NCBI RefSeq assembly: GCF_049532965.1
Contig: NZ_CP186694.1
Span: 4,588,001-4,652,000 of the forward strand
Direction: 5' to 3'
Source of the DNA: Roseateles sp049532965
GTDB lineage: Bacteria > Pseudomonadota > Gammaproteobacteria > Burkholderiales > Burkholderiaceae_C
DNA length: 64,000 nucleotides
The translations under genes and the position numbers were made by a program. This document shows, piece after piece, positions 52,600 to 61,448 of this stretch; within the stretch, counting starts at the first letter, position 1, and every line of letters starts with the position of its first letter. The notes below the pieces were generated by a model that was not told the DNA's origin, ran no database searches, and saw only the letters and a program-made list of their open reading frames with translations.

Positions 52600-52830
52600 G
52601 AAGGGGCCTCCGAAAAAAACGAGCCGGGATCATAACGAAGTTCGCTTAAACGGAAGTTGGCGACGTCCGTTAGAAGGTTTTTCCGTCGATCCGAGGATGG
52701 CGACGCGGGTGCAGTCGAAGCCCTGGGCGGTTCGGTTCAACGCGCGGTTGAGTCGCCGCTCGCCGCCCTCTTTGTCACGGGATCCCCGTGGCTCATCGCT
52801 TTCCGCGCCCATGCGGTTTCGGAAACGGCA

Positions 52831-52866
52831 ACGCGCCGAGGCCCAGGAGGCCGCCGGCGCGTTGAG
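52831..52866. terminator. Long GC hairpin after the gamma-synthase/lyase gene
   Basis: An imperfect 36-base palindrome (CAACGCGCCG ... CGGCGCGTTG, with internal GGCC/GGCC arms) lies 49 bases after the stop of the cystathionine gamma-synthase/lyase gene. No T-run follows on either strand. Placed where a transcript end would be expected. Confidence 0.4.
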
Positions 52867-52914
52867 CGGTGCTGAAGGGGGGACGGCGAGTCGCGGCGCG
52901 CCGGACCCAGGCGG

Positions 52915-54120
52915 TCAGATGGCGTTCAAGCCGGCCTGGAGATCGTTGCGCAAGTCCTCGACGTCCTCGATACCGGCGGAGATCCGCACCAGCGAATCGG
53001 TGATGCCGAGCCGCGTGCGCGTTTCCACAGGGATGGACGCATGCGTCATCAGTGCCGGGAGCGAGATCAGGCTCTCCACGCCGCCCAGGCTCTCGGCGAG
53101 CGAGAAGATGCGCACCCGCTCCAGGAAGCGCCGCGCCCCGGCGAGGTCGGTGTCGAGCTGGACGCTGATCATCCCGCCGCCGCCGCGCATCTGGCGCCTG
53201 GCCAGGGCTTGCTGCGGATGGCTTTCCAGACCCGGGTAATGGACCCGCCGCACCTTCGGCTGGGCTTCGAGCCAGCGGGCGAGTTCGAGCGCGCTCTCGT
53301 TGTGGCGGGCCATGCGCAGCGCGAGCGTCTTCAGCCCGCGCAGCGCAAGGAAGCTGTCGAACGGTCCGGCGATCGAGCCGACGGCGTTGTGCAGGAACTC
53401 GAGCTGTTCGCGCAAGGCGGCCTGACGCGGCTCGCCGCCGACCACCACCACGCCGGAGATCACGTCGCTGTGCCCGTTGAGGTACTTGGTGGCCGAGTGC
53501 ATCACCGCATCGAATCCCAGCTCCAGCGGGCGCTGCGCCCACGGGCTGGCGAAGGTGTTGTCGGCGATGGCCAGGGCGCCGTGCTCGCGCGCGATCGCGG
53601 CGACCGCCGCCAGATCGGTCAGCTTGAGCAACGGATTGCTGGGGGTCTCGATCCACACCATGCGCGTGTCCGGCCGCAGCGCGGCGCGGACGTTGGCCGG
53701 ATCGCTGCTGTCGACGTAGGTGACCTGCAGGCCGGCGCTGCGCTTGCGCACCCGTTCGAACAGCCGGTAGCTGCCGCCGTAGAGGTCATCGCCCGCGACG
53801 ATGTGCGCACCGGCGTCCAGCGTGTCCAGCACCGTCGCCATCGCGGCCAGTCCCGACGAGAACGCGTAGCCCTGCACACCGCCCTCCAGGCTGGCGATCG
53901 CGCGCTCGTAGGCCTGGCGGGTCGGGTTGTGGGTGCGGCCGTACTCGTAGCCCTGGTGGACGCCGGGGCTTTGCTGGCGGTACGTGGAGGTCGCGTAGAT
54001 CGGCGGCATGACCGCGCCGGTCAGCGGGTCGGGATGCTGGCCGCCATGGATGGCGCGGGTGTCGAAGCGCAGGTCGGCGTCGTCGGCGTGGGCGGTGGCG
54101 TTCTGGGGGGACTGGCTCAT
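52915..54120 (-). CDS. Cystathionine gamma-lyase / gamma-synthase (PLP)
   Basis: 401-aa enzyme of the Cys/Met metabolism PLP family. It carries YEYGRTHNPTRQAYERAIASLE, the cofactor lysine in MHSATKYLNGHSD, and the C-terminal RISAGIEDVEDLRNDL. With the overlapping cystathionine beta-synthase gene it forms the reverse transsulfuration pair (homocysteine to cysteine), so gamma-lyase activity is the likelier role. Its start overlaps the CBS stop by four bases (ATGA). Confidence 0.9.
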   Translation of the reverse strand: MSQSPQNATAHADDADLRFDTRAIHGGQHPDPLTGAVMPPIYATSTYRQQSPGVHQGYEYGRTHNPTRQAYERAIASLEGGVQGYAFSSGLAAMATVLDTLDAGAHIVAGDDLYGGSYRLFERVRKRSAGLQVTYVDSSDPANVRAALRPDTRMVWIETPSNPLLKLTDLAAVAAIAREHGALAIADNTFASPWAQRPLELGFDAVMHSATKYLNGHSDVISGVVVVGGEPRQAALREQLEFLHNAVGSIAGPFDSFLALRGLKTLALRMARHNESALELARWLEAQPKVRRVHYPGLESHPQQALARRQMRGGGGMISVQLDTDLAGARRFLERVRIFSLAESLGGVESLISLPALMTHASIPVETRTRLGITDSLVRISAGIEDVEDLRNDLQAGLNAI

Positions 54121-55535
54121 GACAAGCCCTTTCGCAGGTGGTTCAACAGGTCGAATCGGGTGACGAGGCCATAGAAGCCGCGATCGTCGGCGATCACGGC
54201 CACCAGGCCCTTGCGCAGTTGCGCGATCAGGTCCGACAGCGGTGCGCCCGGAGGCAGGGTCTGCACATCATGGCTCATTGCGCTGTCGACGCTGTCCTTG
54301 AAGTGCCGCGCGTCCATGTGCATCTGCGCGAGCAGGTCGGACTCGTCGAGCAAGCCCACCAGCCGGCCGTTCTTCAGCACCGGCAGCTGGGAGACCTCGG
54401 CCTGTCGCATGCGGGAGAAGGCGGTAGCCAGCGTGTCCTCGGGGCCGACGCTGACGACGGCGCCGTCCTCGGCGCGTCGGGCGATCAGGTCGCGCAGGTC
54501 GCCCTTGGACGCGCGCTTGAGCAGGCCCTGGTCGAACATCCACGGGTCGTTGTAGACCTTGGACAGGTAGCGGGTGCCGGTGTCGCAGACGAAGGTGACC
54601 ACGCGCTTGGGCGAGGTCTGGGCGCGGCAGTACTTCAGCGCCGCGGCCAGCAGCGTGCCGGTCGACGAGCCGGCCAGGATGCCCTCGGCGCGATAGAGGT
54701 CCCGGGCGGTCGAGAAGCTTTCCTCATCGGTGATCGCGTAGGCCTGCCGCACGCCGCTGAGGTCGGCGATCGGCGGGACGAAGTCCTCCCCGATGCCCTC
54801 GACGGCCCAGGCCCCGGCCTCGCCGTAGCTGCCGGTTTCGACGAAGTCCTTGAGGATCGAGCCGGCGGGATCCGCGAGCACGAGGTCCAGGCCGGGGCGG
54901 ACCTTCGCGAAGAAGCGGGAGAGCCCCGTCAACGTGCCGCCCGAGCCGACGCCGCAGACCAGCGCGTCGAGCCGGTGGCCGATCTGCTGCCAGATCTCGG
55001 GGCCGGTCGTCGTCTCATGCGCGAGCGGGTTGTTGGGGTTGTTGAACTGGTCGGCATACCAGGCGCCGGGAATGTCCTGCACCAGGCGCGCGGCGCGGTC
55101 CTGGTAGTAGTCGGGATGGCCCTTGCCGACGTCGGACCGGGTGATGTGGACCTCCGCGCCGAGCGCCTTGAGCTGCAGCACTTTCTCGGAGGACATCTTG
55201 TCGGGCACGACCAGCACGACCCGGTAGCCCTTGGCGCGGGCGACGAGGGCGAGGCCCAGCCCGGTGTTGCCGGCGGTGGCTTCGACGACGGTACCGCCCG
55301 GCGTCAAACGGCCGTCGCGTTCCGCGGCTTCGATCATCGACAGGCCGATGCGGTCCTTGATGGAGCCGCCGGGGTTCTGCGACTCGAGCTTGAGGAACAG
55401 CTGGCAGGGACCGGTGTCGAGCCGGTTGACGGGGACCAGCGGCGTATTGCCGATCAGGTCCAGCACGGCAGGGCGGTCGGGCCGTTGCGGGATGTCCGCG
55501 ATGGCGGTGGGGGAGGTCGTCTCCGTGGCACTCAT
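54117..55535 (-). CDS. Cystathionine beta-synthase with regulatory CBS domains
   Basis: 472-aa PLP enzyme making cystathionine from serine and homocysteine. The cofactor lysine is in NPGGSIKDRIG and the phosphate-binding loop in VGSGGTLTGLSRFF, and a C-terminal pair of CBS domains (about 345-465; VSVGPEDTLATAFSRMR...VDSAMSHDVQTLPPGAPLSDL) may bind a nucleotide or SAM. It overlaps the gamma-lyase/synthase gene, forming a two-gene operon. The start at 55535 is a normal ATG; the leader region upstream is 300 bases long. Confidence 0.93.
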   Translation of the reverse strand: MSATETTSPTAIADIPQRPDRPAVLDLIGNTPLVPVNRLDTGPCQLFLKLESQNPGGSIKDRIGLSMIEAAERDGRLTPGGTVVEATAGNTGLGLALVARAKGYRVVLVVPDKMSSEKVLQLKALGAEVHITRSDVGKGHPDYYQDRAARLVQDIPGAWYADQFNNPNNPLAHETTTGPEIWQQIGHRLDALVCGVGSGGTLTGLSRFFAKVRPGLDLVLADPAGSILKDFVETGSYGEAGAWAVEGIGEDFVPPIADLSGVRQAYAITDEESFSTARDLYRAEGILAGSSTGTLLAAALKYCRAQTSPKRVVTFVCDTGTRYLSKVYNDPWMFDQGLLKRASKGDLRDLIARRAEDGAVVSVGPEDTLATAFSRMRQAEVSQLPVLKNGRLVGLLDESDLLAQMHMDARHFKDSVDSAMSHDVQTLPPGAPLSDLIAQLRKGLVAVIADDRGFYGLVTRFDLLNHLRKGLS

Positions 55536-55795
55536 GTGCGCTCCTTCGATCCGGGTGGGATGTGGATGTCGGGGCCTGGACGCCGGCAGGGATGGCGCGG
55601 GCGCAGGCCAACCATGCAGCTTATCGCCGCGAGGGCGTTTGAAGCGGTGGTTCCAAACGCGATGGCCGCAGCAGCTTATCCGCTTCGCTTCGTTCCGGCG
55701 ACGCGGGGCGGGGCTCTACCCTTTGTTCATGTCGTCCACCGGGAAGGATTCGAAGACCCAGCCATGAACTGAACCTTGTCATCCGATGCGAGCAG

Positions 55796-55826
55796 TGCCC
55801 CGGCTTCGGCCGGGGCATTTGTTTTT
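55796..55826 (+). terminator. Strong intrinsic terminator on the plus strand without a preceding gene
   Basis: A nine-base perfect stem with a stable TTCG loop (TGCCCCGGC-TTCG-GCCGGGGCA) is followed by TTTGTTTTT. On the plus strand no protein gene ends here. The only preceding frame is a 12-codon peptide at 55729-55767. It may end a small RNA or a remnant transcript. Confidence 0.75.
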
Positions 55827-55999
55827 GGGGGCGGTCCCACTGGAGTCAGTCGGTGCCGTGGCTTTCGACATTGAATCGAGCCAATGACGACCCAGGGACG
55901 ATGACTCAAGCTGATGGCTTCGCGATCCGATGCGCGCGCTCTTTTCAACGGCATGGGGTCGTTGACGCCGCCAAGGAGCGACTGTCGAAAGGACCCTCG

Positions 56000-56197
56000 A
56001 TGCTTGACCAGGCCCTCTACCATCGCGCGCTTCAGCTGTCCGATGCTCCCTTGAGTCCGGAGGAGATGGTGACGCTGGCGCTCAAGACCTACATTGCCAT
56101 TCAGTCGGCACACCGTCTGGCCGACCTCGGCGGCTCCCTGCCCGATATCGAGGACGTGCCGCGTCGTCGCTGGGATCCCGAGGAGCCAAGCGAATGA
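56000..56197 (+). CDS. VapB-type antitoxin, possibly N-terminally truncated
   Basis: 65-aa antitoxin-like protein. The helical core ALYHRALQLSDAPLSPEEMV is followed by a segment rich in Pro, Asp and Arg (LPDIEDVPRRRWDPEEPSE), as in VapB proteins that wrap round VapC. The usual N-terminal ribbon strand (RTTLDIDD-like) that binds DNA is missing from the start at 56000; the frame continues open upstream without a good start. Overlap with vapC by four bases (ATGA) supports translational coupling. Confidence 0.75.
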   Translation: MLDQALYHRALQLSDAPLSPEEMVTLALKTYIAIQSAHRLADLGGSLPDIEDVPRRRWDPEEPSE

Positions 56198-56778
56198 CTG
56201 TCAAGGTGGTCGTGGATACGTCGGTGTGGATCGACCACTTCCGCCGCAGCAACACGCAATTGCTGTCGCTGCTCAAGGAGCATCGTGTTGTCACCCACGA
56301 ACTGCTGATCGGCGAGATTCGCTGCGGCTCTGTGCCAGCACCTCGCTCGGTCTCGTTGGCGCTCCTCGCCAATCTCGCTCAAATCAAGTCTGTCTCTCTG
56401 TCCGAGGTGCAGTCGGTCATTGAGGCGCAGCGGCTATACGGCTGCGGTTGCGGGCTGATTGACGTGGCGGTATTGGTGGCGACGCTCCGAACGCCTGAAG
56501 CGCTGTTGTGGTCTCGGGACAAAAGCATGCGGCGCTTGGCGTTGACCCTTGGCGTGGGCGTCATCGACGGCGATCTGCCGGCCAGATCCCGTCGAGCTTG
56601 CAGCCTACCGCTGCATCCCCCACCGCCTGACCGTCACGCGCTCCACCGTGCTGAAGACGAGCCGCTCCACCAGCCATCCGATCAGGATCACCAGCGCGAG
56701 TCCGGCGAAGACGCGATCTGTCATCAGCTCGTTGCGGTTCTGGAAGATGTACCAGCCCAGGCCGCCCTGGCCGGATGA
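56194..56778 (+). CDS. VapC-like PIN-domain toxin with a read-through tail
   Basis: 194-aa protein. Residues 1-130 form a PIN ribonuclease domain with the four acidic positions (VVVDTSVWIDHF, LIGEIRCG, GLIDVAVLVA, WSRDKSM). The remaining about 64 residues (SLPLHPPPPDRHALHRAED and on) are encoded antisense to the 3' end of the ABC permease gene and look like a tail gained by loss of the normal stop codon. VapC toxins cleave tRNA or rRNA. It is paired with the upstream antitoxin-like gene. Whether the tail alters activity is unknown. Confidence 0.75.
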   Translation: MTVKVVVDTSVWIDHFRRSNTQLLSLLKEHRVVTHELLIGEIRCGSVPAPRSVSLALLANLAQIKSVSLSEVQSVIEAQRLYGCGCGLIDVAVLVATLRTPEALLWSRDKSMRRLALTLGVGVIDGDLPARSRRACSLPLHPPPPDRHALHRAEDEPLHQPSDQDHQRESGEDAICHQLVAVLEDVPAQAALAG

Positions 56779-57495
56779 GGCGCCGAAGAACAGCTCCGCC
56801 GCAATGAGCGTGCGCCACGCAAAGGCCCACCCCACGCGCAGGCCGGAGAGGATCGCCGGTAGCGCCGCGGGCAGCAGGATCTGGCGCACGTAGCGCGGTC
56901 CGGCGAGGCCATAGTTGCGGCCGGCCATCCGGAGCGTCTCCGGCACCGCGGCGAAGCCGGCCGACGCCGCCAGCGCCAGCGGCCACAACACCGCATGCAC
57001 GAGCACGAAGATCAGGCTGCCCGATCCCAAGCCGAACCACAGCAGCGCCAAGGGCAGCAGCGCAATGGCCGGTAGCGGGTTGAACATGGCCGCGAGGCTC
57101 GACAGCAGGTCCCGGCCCCAACGGGAGGACGTCGCCAGCGCGGTCAGGCCGAGCGCCAGGGCGACGCCCAGCGCGTAACCTTGCAGCAGCAGCGCCAACG
57201 AGATGCCGGCGCGTCGCAGCAGCTCGCCGCTGGACAGGCCCTCCCACAAGGCGCGGGCGGCGGCGGAGCAGGTTGGGAGCAACAGGTCGTTGTCGGCAGC
57301 GCGGGCAGCGACTTCCCACAGCGCCGCCAGCAGTGCCAGCAGCGCCGCCTGGCGCCATGCGCTGGAATCGAGCACCCGCCGCCAGCCAGAGCGGGGCACC
57401 ACGGGCACGAGGACGTCGCCGCTGACGTCGATCTCCCGCTCCGCGCGCAACGGCGGCGCCTGCGATCTGGACGTCGGTAGCACGGTCACGGTCAT
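56605..57495 (-). CDS. ABC transporter permease (sulfonate/taurine type)
   Basis: 296-aa inner-membrane permease of the SsuC/TauC type, with about six membrane helices and the EAA loop near residues 190-215 (ETLRMAGRNYGLAGPRYVRQILLP). Part of a four-gene operon with ATPase, binding protein and TauD-type dioxygenase genes. It starts with the ATG at 57495 overlapping the ATPase stop (ATGA). The substrate is predicted to be an aliphatic sulfonate or taurine because of the neighbouring dioxygenase. Confidence 0.92.
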   Translation of the reverse strand: MTVTVLPTSRSQAPPLRAEREIDVSGDVLVPVVPRSGWRRVLDSSAWRQAALLALLAALWEVAARAADNDLLLPTCSAAARALWEGLSSGELLRRAGISLALLLQGYALGVALALGLTALATSSRWGRDLLSSLAAMFNPLPAIALLPLALLWFGLGSGSLIFVLVHAVLWPLALAASAGFAAVPETLRMAGRNYGLAGPRYVRQILLPAALPAILSGLRVGWAFAWRTLIAAELFFGASSGQGGLGWYIFQNRNELMTDRVFAGLALVILIGWLVERLVFSTVERVTVRRWGMQR

Positions 57496-58283
57496 GCGGC
57501 GCGCTCCTCGCCGAACAGCAGGCGCTCGATGCGCTGAGCCTGTGCGACACGCTGAGCCGGTGTCAGGCCTTGCGCGTTCAGCTCCGCCCGCACTCGTCCC
57601 GGATGCGGCGACAGCACCAGGATCCGGTGCCCGACGGTGAGCGCTTCGTCGATCGAGTGCGTCACGAACAGCAGCGTGAATCGCTCCCGGTCCCAGAGCT
57701 CCAGCAGTTCGTCCTGCATGCGCCGCCGTGTCAGCGCGTCCAGGGCAGCGAAGGGCTCGTCCATCAACAGCACCCGGGGCCGCATCGCCAGTGCACGAGC
57801 GATCGCCACACGCTGTTTCATGCCGCCCGAAAGCTGGTGCGGATACGCCGAAGCGAAATCCGCCAGCCCCACGCGTGCCAGCCATTCGCGCGCCTGCTCC
57901 AGCGCGCGCTTGCGTGGCGCCGTGCCCGAGGCGATCAGCGGGAAGGCCACGTTCTCCAGCACCGTCTTCCACGGCGGCAACTGGTCGAACTCCTGGAACA
58001 CCGCGATGCGATCAGGTCCCGGGCCGCTCACCGGCGTGCCGTCGACGAGGATGCGGCCCTCCACCGGCGGCAGGAACCCGCCGACCGCCTTTAACAGCGA
58101 GGACTTCCCGCACCCTGACGCACCGAGCAGCACGAAGCGCTCCGACGGCAGTACGTCGAAGCCGACGCGATGCGTCGCCCGGACGATGCCGCGCTCACTG
58201 CGGTAGTCCAGGCTGAGATCCTCCACACGCAGCCGCGGCTGCACGTCGTCCGGCGCGGAGAACGGCTCCAGCACGGCGCTCAT
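57492..58283 (-). CDS. ABC transporter ATP-binding protein (sulfonate/taurine type)
   Basis: 263-aa ATPase with Walker A GASGCGKSSLLKAVGG, the signature LSGGMKQRVAIARA, Walker B RVLLMDEPFAALD and the switch His in LFVTHSIDEAL. It energises the downstream permease and the upstream binding protein. The start at 58283 is two bases downstream of the binding-protein stop codon, so translation is probably coupled. Confidence 0.95.
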   Translation of the reverse strand: MSAVLEPFSAPDDVQPRLRVEDLSLDYRSERGIVRATHRVGFDVLPSERFVLLGASGCGKSSLLKAVGGFLPPVEGRILVDGTPVSGPGPDRIAVFQEFDQLPPWKTVLENVAFPLIASGTAPRKRALEQAREWLARVGLADFASAYPHQLSGGMKQRVAIARALAMRPRVLLMDEPFAALDALTRRRMQDELLELWDRERFTLLFVTHSIDEALTVGHRILVLSPHPGRVRAELNAQGLTPAQRVAQAQRIERLLFGEERAA

Positions 58284-58285
58284 CG

Positions 58286-59332
58286 TCAGCTCCCGGCCGC
58301 GTTGTGCGGGTCGTCGAAGAAGTAATCCCGCGCCGACGCCGGCTTGTTCTTGATCGCGCCGATGCGGTGCATGAAGGCGGCGAGCGCATAAGTGTTCTGC
58401 GGCGTGATCTTGAACTGCACCTCCGGGTTCTTGATCACCTTCAGCAGCAGGTCCCGCGGCACCTTGGAGTTCTCGTTCCGGATGTAGATATCGGCGGCCT
58501 GCTCGGGATTCCTGGCGATGAACGACGCAGCGTCGGCCAATGCGGCGACGAAGGCGCGATAGGTCTTCGGGTTGTCGCGCCGGAATCCCTCGGTCGTGTA
58601 CAGCACCGTCGCCGATGCCGGTCCGCCCAGCACCTCGTAGCTGCTGAGCACCACATGCACGTTGGGATTGCCGGCCAGCCCCTGTTCCTGGAACGGCGGA
58701 TTGCCGAAATGCGCGTTGATCTCGGTGCCGCCCTTGATCAGCGCCGCAGTCGCCTCCGGATGCGGCAGCGCGACCTGAAGGCGGTCGAGCCGATTGAACT
58801 GCGTGTCGCCCCACCGTTTCGCCGAAGCCAACTGGAGGATCCGCGACTGGACCGAGACACCGACTGCCGGCAGCGCGATGCGGTCCTTGTCGCTGAAGTC
58901 GTCGATCGTCCGGACGGCCGGATTGCTGCTGGTCAGGTAATACGGAAAGTTGCCGAGCGACGCGATGCCCCGCACGTTCTGCCGCCCATGGGTCTTGTCC
59001 CACAGCGTCAGCAGCGGGCCGACCCCCGCGCCAGCGATGTCGATGCTCCCCGAGAGCAGCGCCTCGTTGATCGCCGGCCCGCCCGAGAGCTGCACGCGTT
59101 CGACCTGGATGTCGACGCCTGCGGCCTTGCCGTGCTTCTCGATGAACTGCTGGTCCTGCGCGACGTTCAGCAACAGGTACACGATGCCGAACTGCTCGGC
59201 GATGCGGATGCGGCCTTCGGCCCGCGCGGGCAGGGTGGTCAGCCCGGTCGCCAGGACCAGCGCGCCGGCCACCAGCGCGCGGAACGAAGCGCGCCGGGGC
59301 GGCCGCGCGAACGGAAAGGATGCAGTCTTCAT
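58286..59332 (-). CDS. ABC transporter substrate-binding protein (sulfonate/taurine type)
   Basis: 348-aa periplasmic binding protein with a signal peptide (RALVAGALVLATGLTTLPARA, cleaved near residue 38). The mature part has NMT1/SsuA-like patterns (FPYYLTSSNPAVRTIDDF, RILQLASAKRWGDTQFNRLD). It captures the sulfonate for the permease and ATPase next to it. The start at 59332 overlaps the TauD-type gene stop by four bases (ATGA). Confidence 0.92.
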   Translation of the reverse strand: MKTASFPFARPPRRASFRALVAGALVLATGLTTLPARAEGRIRIAEQFGIVYLLLNVAQDQQFIEKHGKAAGVDIQVERVQLSGGPAINEALLSGSIDIAGAGVGPLLTLWDKTHGRQNVRGIASLGNFPYYLTSSNPAVRTIDDFSDKDRIALPAVGVSVQSRILQLASAKRWGDTQFNRLDRLQVALPHPEATAALIKGGTEINAHFGNPPFQEQGLAGNPNVHVVLSSYEVLGGPASATVLYTTEGFRRDNPKTYRAFVAALADAASFIARNPEQAADIYIRNENSKVPRDLLLKVIKNPEVQFKITPQNTYALAAFMHRIGAIKNKPASARDYFFDDPHNAAGS

Positions 59333-60252
59333 GCGGGGACGTCGCCTTCGATGGTGGTGCGGTGGAGGTGGCGGCGCAGGTGATCCGGGCAGCCGGCGGC
59401 CAGGTGCAGCAGCGAGCGGTTGTCCCAGAACACCAGGTCGTGCGGCTGCCAACGGTGTCGGTACACGAGGTGGTCCCGGCTGCTGTGCTCGAACAGCTGC
59501 GCCAACAGGTCGCGGCTCTCGTCCTCGGACACGCCCAGGATGCGGGTCGTGAAATGCTCGCTGACAAACAGGCCCCGGCGTCCCGTCTCCGGATGCGTGC
59601 GCACCACCGGCTGGGCCACCGGCTTCACCTCCGCGATCTGTTCCGGCGACAGCTTCGGGCGCCAGGGGTTGCGCGCGCGCAGTTCCTCGTAGCGCGCCAG
59701 GTAGCTGTGCTCCGCCCGCTTGCCGGCGATGGCCGTCTTCAGCGCGAGCGGCAGGCCCTCGTACGCCAGATGCTGGTTCGCGAACAGCGTGTCGCCGCCT
59801 GCCTCGGGCAGTTCCTGCGCGTGCAGCAGCGAGCCGAGGCTGGGGCGCTCCTTGTACGACAGGTCCGAGTGCCAATACTGCCCGGCATCGCCCAGGCCGA
59901 CCGGCTGGCCTTGCGCGTCACGGAGGTTGGACACCTGCAGGATCTCCGGGTGCCCCGGCAACTGGAAGTTGCGCAGCACATGGATCTGCAAGGGCCCCCA
60001 GCGCCGGCTGAACGCGATGTGCTGCGCGGGCGTGATGCGCTGGTCCCGGAACACCAGCACATGGTGGTCCAGGTGGGCGCGATGCAGCCGGGCGAAGTCG
60101 GTGGCGTTCACCGGACGCGAGAGGTCCAGCCCCAGCACCTCGGCGCCAAGCGGTTCCCCGGCGAAGGGACGGATCTCGAAATGCTGCGGCGCGGCGTCGG
60201 CAAAGCTGCCGTCGGATGCGGGACGGACAAGAGGTGGGGCGAGGGCTGTCAT
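59329..60252 (-). CDS. TauD/TfdA family alpha-ketoglutarate-dependent dioxygenase
   Basis: 307-aa non-haem iron dioxygenase that cleaves sulfonates to sulfite. The iron ligands are in GQYWHSDLSY (His-x-Asp) and near the C-terminus (HRTTIEG), with a distal Arg for 2-oxoglutarate. Gene order and overlaps with the ABC genes match tauABCD/ssu operons. It is the first gene of the operon, so its promoter lies in the 218-base gap up to the glycosyltransferase-like gene. Confidence 0.93.
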   Translation of the reverse strand: MTALAPPLVRPASDGSFADAAPQHFEIRPFAGEPLGAEVLGLDLSRPVNATDFARLHRAHLDHHVLVFRDQRITPAQHIAFSRRWGPLQIHVLRNFQLPGHPEILQVSNLRDAQGQPVGLGDAGQYWHSDLSYKERPSLGSLLHAQELPEAGGDTLFANQHLAYEGLPLALKTAIAGKRAEHSYLARYEELRARNPWRPKLSPEQIAEVKPVAQPVVRTHPETGRRGLFVSEHFTTRILGVSEDESRDLLAQLFEHSSRDHLVYRHRWQPHDLVFWDNRSLLHLAAGCPDHLRRHLHRTTIEGDVPA

Positions 60253-60430
60253 GGCGGTCGACTCTAGGCAGCGCCGCCTGTGACCGGAACGAAGCTGGCG
60301 GCATGTCCAAGCGCGGGATCCGCATATCGGCCGCCCACGCGAGACGGTGCCGATACGGTGCAATAGGGCGCACCGCCTATGCCCTCATATGGGGTTTGAC
60401 CACCTACTAGTGCGTATAGTCACGCCCTTT

Positions 60431-60445
60431 CCTACTCAAAGTAGG
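60431..60445. promoter_or_regulatory. Inverted repeat CCTACT-CAA-AGTAGG upstream of the glycosyltransferase-like gene
   Basis: A perfect six-base inverted repeat with a three-base spacer, 25 bases before the GTG start. A half-like CCTACTAGT lies at 60403-60411. It could be an operator for the divergent TauD operon or the plus-strand gene; the binding protein is unknown. Confidence 0.4.
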
Positions 60446-60470
60446 GATCACATTGAGGAGCGGGACCCCC

Positions 60471-61283
60471 GTGAAACAAGTCATCTGCGTGAAGTGGGGC
60501 ACCGCCTACGGCGCTGAATACGTCAACCGGCTGTACGGCATGTTGCGCCGTCACGTGACCGGCGATTTTCGTCTGGTCTGCCTGACCGACAACGCCGAGG
60601 GCTTGCGTCCCGAGGTCGACGCCTACGACCTGCCGGAACTCGGCTGCGAGTGGCCCAAGAAGTCCCTGGGCAAGTGGCGCAAGCTGGTGCTGTGGAGTGC
60701 CGACCTGGGCGAAAAGACCGGCCTGTCCGGCCCGGTGCTGTTCATCGACCTGGACTCGGTGATCGTCGACAACATCGACGGCTACTTCACCCACGGCCAC
60801 CCGGACGACGTGGTGCTGGCCCGCAACTGGGCCAAGCCGATGCAGCGGCTGGGGCAGACCTCCGTGTTCCGTTTCCCGGTGGGCAAGTACCCGCACATCA
60901 TCGAGAACTTCCGCGCCAACCCGCAGGCCGTCGCCGACAAGCACGGCTTCGAGCAGCACTGGGTGACGGCCTCGGTCCCGGGTGGCATCAAGCTCTGGCC
61001 GGAGCAGTGGACGCGCCATTTCCGCCTGCACTGCCTGCCCCCGTTCCCGCTGCGCTACTTCATGCCCGCCCGGCTGCCGCGCGGCGCGCGCATCGTGACC
61101 TTCCCCGGCGGCCCGAATCCGGCCGACGTGATGCTCGGCCGCTGGAACACGCAAGACCCGCCGCACGAGGATCCCTGGGACCATTTCCGGGCCGCTTTCG
61201 CCAGCGGCGTGAAGCATCGCTGGCGGCATCTGCGCAGCTTCGTGCTGCCGACGCCCTGGCTCAAGCAGCACTGGGTCGAGTGA
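60471..61283 (+). CDS. Glycosyltransferase-like protein of unknown specificity
   Basis: 270 aa, single domain. The DxD-type motif is in FIDLDSVIVDNIDGYF, with an N-terminal nucleotide-sugar-binding-like region (CVKWGTAYGAEYVNRLYGML) and a C-terminal aromatic-rich part. The general fold resembles family-8-like glycosyltransferases. A GTG at 60471 with GAGGAG nine bases upstream is the better start; a TTG at 60453 is the alternative. It stands alone between the taurine and sulfate transport operons with no glycan genes nearby. Confidence 0.78.
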   Translation: MKQVICVKWGTAYGAEYVNRLYGMLRRHVTGDFRLVCLTDNAEGLRPEVDAYDLPELGCEWPKKSLGKWRKLVLWSADLGEKTGLSGPVLFIDLDSVIVDNIDGYFTHGHPDDVVLARNWAKPMQRLGQTSVFRFPVGKYPHIIENFRANPQAVADKHGFEQHWVTASVPGGIKLWPEQWTRHFRLHCLPPFPLRYFMPARLPRGARIVTFPGGPNPADVMLGRWNTQDPPHEDPWDHFRAAFASGVKHRWRHLRSFVLPTPWLKQHWVE

Positions 61284-61334
61284 GCCCGGCAGGGCGGCTG
61301 CGCCCCGCGTCGGCGGGGCCCGGTCGACCGCCTT

Positions 61335-61351
61335 CGCATATGCCTTATGCG
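61335..61351. promoter_or_regulatory. Inverted repeat CGCATA-TGCCT-TATGCG upstream of sbp
   Basis: A perfect six-base inverted repeat with a five-base spacer lies about 100 bases before the sulfate-binding-protein gene, followed by A/T-rich bases (ATAAGCAAATGCTCAAACAA). Sulfate operons are controlled by CysB/Cbl, whose sites are A/T rich and partly palindromic, so this is a candidate site. Confidence 0.4.
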
Positions 61352-61448
61352 AAATAAGCAAATGCTCAAACAATCGTTCCTGGAATAAGGACTTGTTGGC
61401 AAGCTTCGCAGCCCGACTCTCAATGTCGCCGCTGCCGCCGCGCCTGCC

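Noticed and set aside
60396..60420. TTGACC ... TATAGT as a promoter for the glycosyltransferase-like gene
   Set aside because: The spacer is 13 bases, too short for a normal sigma-70 promoter.
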